Shown: positions 1 to 12,198 of the stretch, in pieces
Layout: every line of letters starts with the position of its first letter
How positions within the stretch are numbered: the stretch's first letter is position 1
From: Asterias rubens
Lineage: Eukaryota; Echinodermata; Asteroidea; Forcipulatida; Asteriidae
Assembly: GCF_902459465.1 (NCBI RefSeq)
Contig: NC_047076.1
Location: 1,054,001-1,118,000 of the forward strand
Length of the DNA stretch: 64,000 nucleotides
Direction: 5' to 3'
Translations under genes and position numbers: made by a program
The notes under the pieces: generated by a model
What the model saw: the letters and a program-made list of their open reading frames with translations, nothing else
Databases searched by the model: none
Told to the model about the DNA's origin: nothing

Positions 1-224
1 CAGTGTATCTGCGGTCACTGCTTTCAACATCAAGCCTCAATTTCTAGAGCCGGTTCGTCCCAGGATCGGCTCCACAGAGCCTTTTATAATTGGGACTCGG
101 TCTTTTGAAATCGGAACCGACAAAAGCAGGTACCCGGTTCCACAGAAGAGTGGAACCGCCGGTCCGGTTTTCAATTTGGAACCGGGTAGAACCGGGTAAC
201 CGAAGGAACCGCCCAAGCTTAGTC

Positions 225-617
225 TTAAAGACACGGGACACTATTGGTAATTGTCAAACACCAGTCTTCTCACTTCGGTGTATCTCAACATTTGTAGAAA
301 ATGACAAAACTGTGAAAATTTGAGCTCAATTGGTCGTCGAAGTTGCGAGATAATAATGAAAGAAAAAACACCCTTGTCACACGAAGTTGTGTTCGTTCAG
401 ATGCTTGATTTCGAGAACTCACAATCTAATTCTGAGGTCTCAAAATCAAATTCGTGGAAAATTACTCCTTTTTCGGAAACTACGTTAATTCAGAGGGCGC
501 CGTTTCTCACAATTCTTTATACATGTACTATCAACCGCTCCCCATTACTCGTTACCAAGTAAGATTTTATGTCAATAATTATTTTGAGTAATCACCAATA
601 GTGTCCACTGCCTTTAA
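225..617. mobile_element. TTAA-flanked short inverted-repeat element, family 1
   Basis: The element is bounded by TTAA at 225-228 and 614-617. Its ends are inverted copies of a motif reading roughly GGCAGTGGACACTATTGG. The interior is shared with copies near 10.3, 39.6 and 55.6 kb. There is no transposase frame, so this is a non-autonomous element; the TTAA target suggests piggyBac-type mobilisation (inference). The first 220 bases of the window hold a GGAACCG-rich low-complexity stretch and no gene that I can support. Confidence 0.7.
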
Positions 618-823
618 AGAAACAATATTCTTCAGATGTAAATTTATATGAACCATTGATTCAAATAATTATTCACTTTAAGAATTTTCAAAATTTAGTT
701 TTTTGTTTTATAATATATTAATAATAAACAGTATTTGTTTAGCGCCAAAATCTGCCTAAGAAGACGCTAAAGTCGCTCTACTGGTTAAAGGTATAAAATT
801 GTTTTATTTATGTATTCTTTCAG

Positions 824-3550
824 GTCATGAGTATGCCAGGGATAACCTTGACTTTGCCCAAAACTTGGAACCAGGAAATCAAGAAGTGATGGTGAGATGA
901 CCTTCCTCTTTAAGACAAAATTACAGAATTTGTTTTTTTCTAACAAAAAAGTTGCTGAGGAAACGTTTGAGGTTGGTCGGCTCCCTGGGTCACGTGGAAA
1001 ATAGTGAAAGAACGATTACACAGTTTTTGCTTGACAACGATTCAGAAAGAAAATGAATAAAACGCTTAAACTCGAAACGGGTAATTAGTTTGTTTTATTT
1101 CTCATCAAAGATGACATTTCAGACAGAAATATTTCAAGGGATGTTTACTACTATCATCATCATTAGACCGTGCATATTTTATGTAAATCTGTGATCTTGA
1201 CGTTCTTTTAATGATTCTGTAATGTTCCTTTAAAGTCATTGGACACTCTCAGAACTGAACAAAAATTAAAAGTTCACAGATTTACAAATAACTTGCAGGG
1301 TTTACAAAAGGTAATGGTGAAAGACTTGTCTTGAAATATTATTACATGAAATGCTTTACTTTTTGAGAAAATATTAAAACAATATCAATTCTCGATATCA
1401 AAAATTACGGATTTATTTTAAACACATGTCATGACACGTCGAAAAGTGCGGAAACGAGGGTGGGTTTTCCCGTTATTTTCTCCCGACTCCGATAACCAAT
1501 TGAGCCTAAATTTTCACAGATTTGTTATTTTATATATAAGTTGTGATACACAAAGTGTGGGCCTTGGACAATACTGTTTACCGAAAGTGTCCAATGACTT
1601 TAAGCTAACTTAATGTTTGGTTGTATATTTAAATCATTTTTAAAACCCATATATCATGGGTTTGTTTGTTACAGGCCAAGTTTTCATGGGTAAAGGAAAG
1701 AAGAAAAGAGAGGTTAATAACGGTAAGACTTAAAAAAAAGAAAATTACATAACACAAAGCTGTTTCGTTTTTTATGACGATAGGACTCGAACCCTCAAAT
1801 TAAGGGAACACGTTGCCTTGGATCGGTTGAGTTGGTCTCCGTTTGTAACCGTTTGTTATAAAATGCATATGATTAGAGAGATATTTCTAAAGTAGAATAT
1901 AATGATTTTTGGGGTTTAACAAAGAATTGACTAGAGCGGGATTTGAACCAACGACCTCCGGATTAACATGCCGGCGCTCTACCAACTGAGCTATCTAGCC
2001 CTATATTGGCGGTGTCCCCATTTTGTCAATATCTTTGTTCGGGGGTGCCAGTCAGAAGATGCATTTTATAACAAATGGTTTCAAATGCTTTTCAAAGACC
2101 AACTTGACCGATCCAAGGCAACATGTTCCTTTAAGAAGTAGACCCCACCCTAGACCCAGCAGGAACCCTAAAAACTGCTCTCAGTGTGCCCAAACCCTAA
2201 CCATATTTATATTTTGAACTTGACCCCGACTCTGACCTGACTCTTACACTGAATCTGATTTTTTTTATATTTTTTTTTACTACTTTCTGTTTGTAGTGAA
2301 GTCCAAGCTTTTGTTTGTACTGAATTGTAGTTTTCAGTTTTAGTCAATAATTGTCATTTTGTGTAGTTTGGTGTTACATGCTTTATAATTTAATGCAGTC
2401 TACTGCTTTGTCTTCTCTTTTACTGCCTGTCCTCCTTTTTTATATCTTGATGTATCTCCCTTTTTAATGTTTTCCAATCCAGATGTTTATATTTATATAG
2501 GCCTATTTAATGTTTTTAAGAGCTTTATCCTTTACGTATAAAATTTTTGTATTTTTGTATTTTTATGTGAATTGCCGAATAAATAATAATAATAATAATA
2601 CTATAATATTTTCCCATCTCCATTTTGTTATATTGGTTTGTTTTCTCTGTTGTTATCACAGACTACAGTAGACTTGAGGCTCTGTGTTGTACAATATTGT
2701 GCATTATCATGGGGAAAAAAAATGTTCTCTTGTCGGCTATCAAATTTTCAAATGTGTTTACTGGTTAAATGTACACAATGGTGTCTAGACTATAAACTTT
2801 CATAAATAGTTTGTATTATATTGTATCATATCGGACAATAAACTTTTGCAAGCAGTCATGCAACAGCAATTGATGGCTGTTAACTTTCAATACCTATCTT
2901 GACATTGTACAAATGTAACTGTGAAACTTTCCAATGTATAAAGTGTATCCTTTTTGAAGCCATGTATACCTATTTTTTAGAGTTGTTGGTTTTTGTACAC
3001 ACACAACAAAATACAAAACCTGCAATAAATTATGTCATGGTGACTTTGTCTAGCGTTTAAGACCAACAGTCAAAACTACTTTGAAGATCAGATCTGTACA
3101 TTTTTAGATATGGTGGTCCCAAGACGGGCTACTTAAATTTTGCTGTCTTTATAACTGGGTTAATTTACTAATGATATAAAGCTAATTGTGTTTATTGGTA
3201 ACTTCAAGGCCTGAGCTTAGGTAGGAATTTGGATCTGACTCTTGTATTAAGCAAAGTATGACTTTAGTATCAAACAAAATTATAATCTAATTATGATCAA
3301 ATCTCAATAATAAAAGCAAACCACTGATGACAACTTGAAATAACTTTTCTTAAATCCACAGGCGCCTTCCTCCGTGTCAGAAGAAAGGTCTTACAATCCT
3401 TTCTTAAGAGCCTCTTCATCGTCTCTCGTCCAAGCTCTGAGAAAAGACGAGGGGTCAGATCATGGGTTGGATGTAGATAAAGAAGAGAACAGAGCAAGCA
3501 TCTTGAAGGAACTACGCAACAGGAAAGACAAGTATTTTTATAAACTATAG
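824..3550 (+). CDS. PNKD/glyoxalase-II-like hydrolase, C-terminal exons (partial)
   Basis: Three exons are visible: 824-891, 1675-1722 and 3362-3550 (stop TAG 3548-3550), each with AG acceptors and GT donors and in continuous phase. The first encodes a GHEYARDNLDFAQNLEPGN-type segment, matching the GHEY segment of the metallo-beta-lactamase-fold hydroxyacylglutathione hydrolases. The third encodes the SVSEERSYNPFLR motif that closes this family, then a lysine/arginine-rich tail ending in KYFYKL. The basic linker exon (AKFSWVKERRKERLIT) and the wording around SYNPFLR resemble PNKD more than HAGH. Family members hydrolyse glutathione thioesters or related substrates; PNKD's own substrate is uncertain. 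The metal-binding N-terminal exons lie left of the window, so catalytic competence cannot be judged. Introns hold a TTAA element and a tRNA-derived SINE. Confidence 0.8.
1230..1603. mobile_element. TTAA-flanked short inverted-repeat element, family 2
   Basis: Ends read TTAAAGNCATTGGACAC and its inverse, with TTAA at 230-233 and 600-603 of the second kilobase. It is about 374 bp long, with no coding capacity. Full-length relatives lie at 28395-28770, 36766-37217 and 42378-42750. It sits in an intron of the PNKD-like gene. Confidence 0.7.
1929..2000 (-). repeat. tRNA-Asn(GTT)-like head of a SINE
   Basis: Read on the minus strand, 72 nt fold as a cloverleaf. There is a 7-bp acceptor stem (GGCTAGA/TCTAGTC, one G-T pair), a GCTC/GAGC D stem, a 7-nt anticodon loop with GTT, and a GGTTCAAAT B box. 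The anticodon and T stems each carry one mismatch. Decayed relatives occur near 26.66-26.74 and 30.31-30.40 kb with the same flank, so I read this as a tRNA-derived SINE rather than a working tRNA gene. Confidence 0.55.
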
Positions 3551-5403
3551 CTTTTAATTTTGTGTACTGAGATTAAAAATGCTAAGCCTGCTTGGCTGAG
3601 GGGAGCAGAGACCTCAAATGGTGTCATTCAGTAAGTCACACTTTGTGGTCTTGGGTTCGAATCCCCCTGGAGTGATTTGCCGGAACTTGGGGGGAAAGTA
3701 CCGAGTACACATCAGTGTAGGTAAAGATAACATCTATTAAATCGCTGTTCACACATATAATTCGTACTGTCTCTAGTCACTGGGCTAGCTCAATGGTCTA
3801 GCAATGCAAAGGTTGTGCGTTCGAATCCCACCTGAGTGATTAGCCTGTGGATTTTTTTTCGTCAAAGAATTCGGGAAGGTAATGAAAAGGATCAAAAGAA
3901 AATGATATACTTTATCTTGATGCAAAAAACAAATCGTTGCGGTACCGTTTGCTAAAACGTAGGATTCAAAATGCCTCCAGCTACTGGGATAGCTGTATAG
4001 TAACTTAAAGGTTGTGGGCTCGAATCCCATTGGAGTGATTTGACTGTCGATTTTTTTTTTCATAGATATTGGTGTAAGGGTGAAAACAAATTACATTCTT
4101 TATCGCGATGCAAAAATAACATCTCTTACTTGTTCATTTGAAGAAATATTTATTGACGGAACTTGTGTAGAAAGGGTTGGTCATTGGATGAACTTTTTTC
4201 AATTGAGTATTCTCTGAAACAGATTTAAGGGGTAAAGTATGTTTCAATCCTTTATTGTATCAAAAAGTATTTATTTTTGTATATAGGCAAGTTCCCTCAG
4301 ATTCCCCCAAACGAAATTCATTACTGAATATATTTTATTGCCAATATTTAAGTCTAGAAAATATTCAATTAAATTCACAGAAGAATATAGTATTTAAAAT
4401 CAGAATCAAAATTAACGGAAGAAAAATGTAGAAAAAAACCTATAAACTGAATAAGAGGCTTTGTAGCAATTAGCAATCATACATATCCATGTGCAGTGTA
4501 CATATACTTACAATTAACAAACACCTTGCTAAGCTTATCAACTCACTTTGTAATTTTGTTTTAAGTTGTTACACGTTAACATTACATTAATCCTCCCCCA
4601 ACTGGGATAAGACAAAGTGTTGGTATTTTCTCTCAAAGGAATTGGGCCACAACTTTCCCTTCATCGTTATCCAATTCTAAATCTTTACAAATTCACAAGA
4701 CTATTTATTTTACACACACACATTTTTTTTTATTCCCAACTCTGCAACTGTCTGTTTTTTTCATCAAAAGAAACTTACCGTTCACAGTTATCCAATTGTC
4801 GATGTTTACAAATTCACAAGACTTGTTTTTGTACCATACTTAGTTACGTTGTGCCCGATGGACAGTTGAAGAGTGGAACTTTATATAAACTTCAAATGTC
4901 GCTACGTGCTCGAAATACACTGTTTAAAGTAAACCTGCATTGTTAACTTGCTATTGAATTCCCCTCACCCATCAATTAAACATCACAATGCAAAGTGATA
5001 TGAAAAAAATGGCTTTAATTATTAACGTATTTATCAATCAAGGTTTTGTGTAAAGCGAACTAATTATTGTATAAAGTAAATTATTGTGTTCAGCAAATGG
5101 TTGTAAAAGCAAATTATTGTATAGTCTGGGGCCTGAATGCTTCGTTTTTGAAAGGGCAAGGCACCAAGGCATTTTTCCTTAGGTAAAAAGCACCCTGTGA
5201 GGAACTTGTAAATTTCTACTGGAGCCATTCAAGGGCACCAAGGCAATGACCAGGGGGTATGGAGGCAATGTTGCCTCCGTGAAGTATCAGGGGTGGATTT
5301 CACAAAGAGTTAGTTTTTGACTTAGGACTAGCCTTTAGTTTTTAATATCTCCTAGGACTAGTCCTAACTCTTTGTGAAATGTTTTGGCCTTGAGAGAATG
5401 TTT
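3551..5403. other. Intergenic, convergent 3' ends
   Basis: This separates the PNKD-like stop codon from the stop of the first P450 gene, which runs toward it. Apart from the SINE pieces at its left end it is A/T-rich. A short inverted repeat lies at about 5290-5385 (CACAAAGAGTTAG and its inverse). I see no credible exon. Confidence 0.6.
3580..4050 (+). repeat. Three tRNA-derived SINE fragments
   Basis: Three tRNA-like segments lie in a row, each with a pol III B box: GGTTCGAATCC near 3654, GTTCGAATCCC near 3820 and GCTCGAATCCC near 4018. The second also has an A-box-like GGCTAGCTCAATGG. Each is followed by a GAGTGATT tail and T-rich DNA. Antisense translation gives the familiar spurious GFEPTT and GIRTHN peptides seen in many genome annotations. 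Confidence 0.6.
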
Positions 5404-8377
5404 TTAAATGTGCTCTCTTTTCTCTAAGGAGAGCACCAACTCCTTCTGCGGTTTAATGGTGAGGTTAAAACATGGAACTGGTTCCGGTTCACCCTCTACT
5501 AGACCAAGCCGGAACCGACTCACCAACCTCGCTAACATCAACTTCATCTCATTCCAGGCAAACTGCTGTCCGAGGCAGTTACGTGGCCCGGCAGAGAACG
5601 CCATGAACGAAAAAGGATCCATCTTATTGAAATTCTCCGAGAGGAACCGAGATGGTTTAAACTCCATGTGGTCGTCACCCCAGACGGTCGGATTGTGGTG
5701 GAGCTGGTAGAGGTTCATTGCCACTGTGGTTCCAGTAAGGAGGGTCACGCCATCTACTTCCAATGGCTCGGTCAGGGTACGGGACAACAGCACAACAACG
5801 TTGTACAGCCTGATTGTCTCCTTGATGACGAGGGTCATGTATTCCATGTGGACGAAATCTTTGCTGTGTATCAAAGAAAATAACTACATCATTCCAAATT
5901 CAGTAGGCTTTGGGAATTGTTTTCCTATGTCAATGAACTTCATCCACGGATACCAACCGCATCTCTTGCTCTTCTGACAGCAACATTCAAACGGACACCA
6001 AGCAAATTTCCAAAAGGCGATCTTTGGAGATTCAACTGTTTATTCTGTCATTCTATTATTGATTTCTCATGGGGGCACTAAAGACGAAATTATTTGGCAG
6101 GATGCTTTCCGTTACCATCTTTATAACAAGTAGGCTGTCTGATAACAAAATATGCCATTTCTTTTTGGGGTCATAACCGAAGCGTGACCCTACGTTCAGC
6201 TAGTGATGGAAACCATGTCGGACAGTCACTTTAATGGGAGCCTACGTGCGAGCCTTCATTTTAGTTTACTGTGTTTTGTATTTTTAAAATATTCATGATT
6301 TCCAGAAAACGAATGATGAAGTTTAAACTTACTTCATGATATCGCCTGCCTCTCTATCAGCAAGGATATCATCAACTTCCTGCCGGACTTTCTCCTGATG
6401 TTCCGGGTACTTGGCGAGTACGTACAGCACCCATGTCAGAGTGGTTGATGTGGTCTCGAAGCCGCCGAAGAGAAACGTGCTCGCCTCGTCTACGATTTCC
6501 TCTATGGTCAGCCTGGTACCGTCTTCATCTCTAGCCATTAAGACGGTGTCAAGGAAATCTCTGGGTTTCCCCAAGGAGTCTCCACTCTTCATCTAAGAGA
6601 TAGGAGATAAGAACGTGTTTTTTTGTAATAAAACTTTTGGTATAAACTCCAAGCAAATTTGTCATTGAGTTCTACCCATTGTTCGAAATCTTATTCATTT
6701 TCATATACTAAGTGTCTTTATCATCGTTGTGCAATGTTATTCATCACCTTCCCACCCCTTTATCCGTTCCATCACCGAATACTACGGCCCTTTTCGTAAC
6801 CACGGCTTCGGCTTTGGATTCGGCTTCAGGCTCCGTCCTCTCGTCTGAAGCCCTAAACGCCCACGCAAAGCACGCCCATCAATTTATTGTCAAAACAACC
6901 GCGGGCCCAAGCTAGCTTGAGCCGAATCTAGAACCATCAATTATCTCCCATTATTTTTACCTTTTGGTCCAGTTCCTCTTGCCTCTTGATGACCAATCCT
7001 CTAGCAAAGTTGCGAACATACTTCGTATTCTCTGCCCAGTCACTGTACATTGAGCAGTACGGGAAGGTCCATGGATGAACTTCCAGGAGATTGCCAGAAA
7101 CCATCCGGGCGTTGGAGACCCTACTGAGGACCTCGGTTGCGTGGAGCATGTCATCATACTTTCCATCTTGAAGAGGTCGATTCTGAATTGATAAAGAGGG
7201 GAATGAGAAATCTGAATTCAGGCTTTTTAAAGTCTGCCTGCAGTTAACAAGTCTGTGGTTAAGCAATCGGCAAGTTCGGGCGAGTGACTAATAGACTTGA
7301 CCAGAAACTGTGACGTAGCTCTCGAGTTGACTATTGTTGAACATGCGCCAGTGCATGCATGGTTCAATCATGGAGGAAGAACCCCCTCCATGATTCAACA
7401 TAGTCAATGTGGTAAATCTTCCTGTGCTCTATGGTTTATGGTATAGTGTAGTCGGTCAAGTTTAGTCGCCGCCCGAAGTTATTTAATGCTGTATACTGTT
7501 CCATAGAAGCTCCATAACTTCAGGGGTTACCAAAATGTGGAAATGCTTTTACCTCCTAAGATCTGGATCCCCCTTTCATACTTTGTCGGCAGTGACTCTC
7601 AGTCTTAGAGGGATTTGTATACTCTGATTCTGTTCCATTCTGACCCATTTAGGGGTCACTTTGGTACAGATTCCGGATCACACTGACCTAGAAAATGGTT
7701 AGGCACCACGGGACCTGGATTCGGGAGTTATTAGAGAGCGAGGTTGAACTTCAATTTTGTTTTAAGTTCAAGCATCATCATCAAAGTGCACCTACCTGGA
7801 CATTGGACTCGTATGAGAACGCAGTTTGCAAAATAGCATCAAAGGTACAGAGGGACAGCTCCTTGTAGACCCTCATGGGTGTCTTCGCAGCTGCTACCCG
7901 GTCCAACTTATCAAGGTACACGTCGGTACACTTGTGGAAGACCGGGATGTATGTCCGGAGAACATCCAGGTGGAAGCTAGCAGTCAACAGTCGTCGGTTC
8001 CTCTTCCAGTGTGCCCCGTTGGCGGTAACCAACCCACGCCCAACCCAATCCTCGAACACCTTGTACAAGATGGACTTATTGGAATGGGTAGAGCTCGCCA
8101 CGAGTGCTTTGATGTGTTCTGGATGGACCAGAACGGGTAGAGCGAACGGGCCGTTCCACATGACGTAGGCTCTGGGACACACCTTAACTGTATCGAGCAT
8201 CCATTGCAAGCCGGCTCCGAACGGGTCTAGCTTGGTGTGGCCCTTCAACCAGTGAGCTCCTGGGGGGCATGGGAGCTTCTTGACGGCAGCTCGCTCTCTG
8301 ATGAAATCCCGAACAGATAGGAGCACCCGCATGAAAACTATAGTCGCTATTACGATGCATAGAGTTACCCACAACAT
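5404..8377 (-). CDS. CYP4-like cytochrome P450, gene A (complete)
   Basis: Four exons (8377-7796, 7182-6961, 6592-6333, 5863-5404) give 1524 nt, 507 aa. P450s are haem monooxygenases; CYP4 enzymes are usually ER-bound and omega-hydroxylate fatty acids or eicosanoids. Visible features are an N-terminal membrane anchor (about residues 2-20), a proline hinge LPCPPGAHWLKGH, WKRNRRLL in helix C, the I-helix FGGFETTST (about 310-318), ExxR in KETIR (E370/R373), FKPSRF, and the haem loop FSAGPRNCLG with Cys about 451. At the position where many CYP4s have the Glu that links covalently to haem (FEGHDTT), this protein has Gly. The K-helix segment reads RLYNVVVLLSR, without the prolines of gene B (RMYTPVILPTR). 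Exon phases are identical to gene B, so the pair arose by tandem duplication. Substrate unknown. Confidence 0.93.
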
Positions 8378-8444
8378 GTTTAAAAACGTTACTGTCGTGT
8401 TGGGAAAATGGCAACAATTACTCCTGCTGTAAAATGATATTGAC

Positions 8445-8735
8445 CTTTAGTGCACAGAACACATTCACTCGAATGTAAAAACAAAATACACCAATTGCTA
8501 ACAAATGGTCACGGCCTAGAGTGCATAGTACCCGTCGTTCGCTCGAATCAAACTTACACACCAGTTACTAACAATGGTCACGGCAGTGAGTGCACATTAT
8601 ACGTCGTTCACTCAAATGACACCAATTGCTGAAGTTGGTCTTGGCCTAGCACTTACAGTACATGTTCACTCAAATGTGAAAATTACACCAATTGGTAAAG
8701 TTGTATTGTCCAAGAGGGCACAGATACCAATTCAC
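8445..8735. repeat. Minisatellite upstream of P450 gene A
   Basis: About four diverged copies of a 61-70 bp unit. The landmark CACCAATTGCT..A recurs near 8489, 8559, 8620 and 8686, each time followed by a GGTCACGGCC-like and a GTCGTTCACTCGAATG-like motif. The array starts about 70 bp 5' of the gene's ATG (minus strand), so it lies where the promoter or 5' UTR should be. A regulatory role is inference only. Confidence 0.6.
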
Positions 8736-9575
8736 AAAACACGTCCTTCGTGCTGATATCAACAACTCATTGTGTACACGAGCTAGTTTCAAGGCAACAA
8801 GTTATTGACAAAAATATCGAAGGTCAAAAGCTCGCACGAAGTAGGCTTTTAGATTATTTAAAATGACGTATTTGAAGAGGTGAACAAGGTAAACAATCTG
8901 GTTTCAAGGGAGAGGTTTATTGACATGGGTTTCAAGTTGGAGTCTCTGCCCTTGATCTATGGTCTGTTTTCCCTGCTTTACTTCCATGCTCTAACCTCAC
9001 ACACATTAGAGCAAGCTTACTCTATACAATTATGCACACAAACTACGCTTTCAGACTGCTAATAAAACAATGCGAAGTCAAAGTATACTTTTTGTTAACC
9101 ATTTGATTCTCCTGAAGACGAGCAGAGTATACTGTTTGAAACGTCGAGACCAAACCGGCTCTTTTCAGAGCCAACACTTATTCCAAAAAAAATGTACACA
9201 TGGTTGTACTCGCAAGTTTACTATTCATATTTACATTTATAGTTACTCTTAACCATTATTAATTGTTTTAATCAGAATGTATAGATGTACAAAAGATATT
9301 AACCACGTTGTGAAAATTTCATTTCAAAAGGTGGTCGCATTTTTTAGACATCGCCGAAAATCCGGAGCGAAATCCATGCTGGTAGAATAATCCCTAAGGA
9401 ATACACAGTTTGAGAACCGTTACGTGGTAACGCTTCTCAGATTCAAATTATGAGGCAAAAAACTGTTATCTAATACATAACCCACTATGACTCTAAACTC
9501 AAATTGCTCTCAAACTGCTTTATACTATCAAACACTGTAGAAGGTTTCTCACAAAAATCGTTGTTCCAAAAGGAT

Positions 9576-9993
9576 GGTGGTACTTTTTGTAACACAAAAC
9601 ATAATGTCAACAAATTTACACTAAACTTACTCAGTTTGAAGATGATGATAGTAGAAAGCTTCCCTTAAAATATTATTTGCTGAGGTGCTGTAGTTTTTGA
9701 GGAATGAGTACTAAAACATGTCACAAAAATAATTTTCGTCTCACTCTCGGTAAGACGAAAATATTTTCCATGTAAAAACATGGTATGTGATGGTAAAATA
9801 CCATTGAATACGTTTTTACTTTTTACATGCTAAAACTGAGACTAAAATCATTTGTGTGACATTGTTTTACTAATATCTCAAAAACTACAGCACCTCAGTG
9901 ATTAATATTTTGAGGGAAGCTTTCTATTATCATTATCTTCAAACTGTTTAAAGTTTAATTTAAATCTGTGGACATTGTGTAAAAAGTACCCAC
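9576..9993. repeat. Long foldback element, family 3
   Basis: Two long arms are inverted copies of each other. The left arm runs from GGTACTTTTTGTAACACAAA through TGCTGAGGTGCTGTAGTTTTT. The right arm runs from AAAAACTACAGCACCTCAG to ACATTGTGTAAAAAGTACC. A related copy lies at 61811-62074 inside the duplicated RBR gene. No protein frame. Confidence 0.65.
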
Positions 9994-10254
9994 TGCAGAG
10001 CCTTTATGAGTGATACCCAAACGTATAACTTCCCTTTAAATGACGTTATGAGAGGTGAGGGACGCTCCGGTCGGGTGGTGCCCACTTTGTCAACAGATGC
10101 TTTTGTATTTGATTCCTGTGTGTTTATGTATCCAGGGTTCATGGGTAACCGTTCAAGGAAAACTGATTGGGCTACCCTGGTTAAATAATACGAAATAAAT
10201 AGATACGTCAGCAAAGGACCTGCAAATCCCCAATGCCACGGCATTGGTGTTGTA

Positions 10255-10640
10255 TTAAAGGCAGTGGACACTATTGGTAATTACTCAAAATACTATTAGC
10301 ATAAAACCTTACTTGGTAACGACTAATGGTAAGAGGTTGATAGTACAAAACATTGTGAGAAACGGCTTCCTCTCAAGTAACGTAGTTTTCGAGAAAGAGG
10401 TAATTTGGTAAGTTCACAAATTTGATTTCGAGACCTCAGAATTAGATTTTGAGGTCTCGAAATCAAACATCTGAATGGGAAGCACACAACTTCGTGTGAC
10501 AAGTGTGTTTTTTCTTTCATTATTTTTTCGCAACTTCGATGACCAATTGAGCTCAAATTTTCCCAGGTTTGTTATTTTATGCATATGTTGAGATACACCA
10601 AGTGAGAAGACTAGTCTAAGACTATTTGACAGTTTTTACT
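10255..10640. mobile_element. TTAA short inverted-repeat element, family 1, one end lost
   Basis: It starts TTAAAGGCAGTGGACACTATT at 10255 and keeps the shared interior (GAGACCTCAGAATTAG..., GACCAATTGAGCTCAAATTT). The distal end decays after GAAGACTAGTCTAAGAC instead of finishing with the inverse terminus. Confidence 0.65.
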
Positions 10641-11324
10641 TGAATGGGCTCTGTGATTAAATTATCCAGGACACTTCTGTGATTCAAATGATACTTTTAT
10701 TTGAACACTTTCAGTTCTCTAAAATAATGTGTTACTTTAATACTTACATTTGTTGAACCATTGAATGGTTGTGTATTTTGTTGCATAGTAATAATTTCGA
10801 AGTCTTATTTATAGCGCACGTATCTACCAACAAGGTACTCAAGGTGCTACAGAAAGATATGTTATTGAATGCTGTGACCCACTTCTGTGCATATTATTGT
10901 TGTATTAATTGTATTAATTTAATTTAAAAAAAAACGGAACAAACTCCATACCCTGTAGAAGGGTTACATCAATAACACAAATGTTAAACTTACAATATAA
11001 CACCACTCTATAGATCTATGATTTATTTGATGGTCGCTATGGGCGTGGTGTACCCCCCTTAAAAACGTGTCTTCCCGTAGTGCTCGGAATCCCAGCAATT
11101 TTTTAGAGGGTTTTAGGGGGCGGGGTACTTCAATGCGAGAACACAATTAGTGTGTTAAAGTTAATACATGTAGTGTGAAAAACAGTGCGTTAAAGTGTGT
11201 GAACAACATTGGTGTGGGGCGCCCTCTGCTCCATATCTTGAAATTCGGAAATGAAACGAACATAAAACCCCCTCTCTGTAAACGGACATCGCTCTAGCAC
11301 CGTTGGATAACTTTATGTTATAAT

Positions 11325-11470
11325 ACAGTCAACCCTCGTTATAAAGACCACGATATAAAGCTATTCTGCTTATACAGAATATTTTCTGAAGTCCTGAATC
11401 TCATTTCTGCTTCATGTTTCATTGTTTTGCTGCCCTCTTATAACAACGTTCCTGTTATAAAGAGGTGATT
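11325..11470. repeat. Possible pogo/Tigger-like inverted-repeat fragment
   Basis: ATACAGTCAACCCTCGTTAT at the left and CTTATAACAACG...GTTATAAAGAGG at the right form imperfect inverted ends. They resemble the CAGT-ACCTCGTTATAA termini of pogo/Tigger transposons. There is no open frame between them. Low certainty. Confidence 0.3.
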
Positions 11471-11960
11471 TATCCATCACAATACTCTAGAACAGCTTTC
11501 ACCAGAAAAAAAAAGAGAGAAAAAAAAAAAAGTATTTATAATACGCTTTTCCAAAACTTGATCAAAGCGCATAACAAAGAAAAGGATAAACTAAAACTTC
11601 CAGGAAGCAAAACATTAATCTACTACTCAGGAAAGAGATACGTTTTAAGTTTTTTCTTAAAAGTAACAACACAAGAAGATTTACGGAAAATTTACAGAAG
11701 ACGAACAGAGCATACTGATCGAACCAACGATACTTTTCAGTACCACCCCAACTCATTTAGAGATTATCGTTGTATTAAGGCACACTGTTTCAATCTCTGT
11801 GACGTTTGCTCTTTTTGTTGGTGTGTTTTTATGTGAGCTAAAAGGCCAAAGGAAGTTCCCATGCAGGGACAATGAAGTTGTATTGTTTTGTTTTGTATTG
11901 TATTGTATTCTATTGGAAACCTATACTATATCGTATCTCCACCATGCAAAGTTTCAAATT

Positions 11961-12153
11961 CTACCAAGTGATCGTGTTACAACGAGAGTCATTTGTAACC
12001 TGATTGCAATTTACTTATTATTGTTATTTCTGGATTCAACAGTTAGGTGTTACTCCAGAAGAGGTTTGACAACGGTGTTAAGATTCGGAACATGTTTCGG
12101 GTCACCCTCCACCAAGCCCAAGTTGAACCTCCTAAGAATCCTCGAAACAAATC
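11961..12153 (-). pseudogene. 193-bp tandem copy of the P450 gene B 3' end
   Basis: Two adjacent units begin CTACCAAGTGATC at 11961 and 12154. The second unit covers the last coding bases, stop and start of the 3' UTR of gene B (to about 12346). The first repeats the same material with substitutions. Read on the minus strand it encodes a recognisable FNLGLVEGD...VVKPL segment with an early stop, and it lacks the haem loop, so it cannot be an exon of a working P450. It lies just beyond the gene's stop, inside the likely 3' UTR. Confidence 0.75.
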
Positions 12154-12198
12154 CTACCAAGTGATCTTGTTATCTTGTCAACTGTAACCTAATGAAAT

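Larger units (their letters stand above)
8736..11960. other. Intergenic, repeat-filled
   Basis: No gene recognised. It holds a CCTGAAGACGAGCAGAGTATACTG-type repeat fragment (9108-9175, split motif), the long foldback at 9576-9993, a family-1 TTAA element from 10255, a LINE-tail-like piece near 10790-10860 (ATAGCGCACGTATCTACCAA), and a CAACCCTCGTTATAAAG inverted-repeat piece near 11330. An A-rich stretch lies near 11510. Confidence 0.5.

Noticed and set aside
1929-2000. Functional tRNA-Asn gene
   Set aside because: It folds well, but stems have mismatches and decayed relatives with the same flanks occur near 26.7 and 30.3 kb, so a SINE is more likely.
3785-4063. 92-codon minus-strand frame with GFEPTT and GIRTHN peptides
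   Set aside because: Antisense translation of tRNA-derived SINE B boxes, a well-known annotation artefact.
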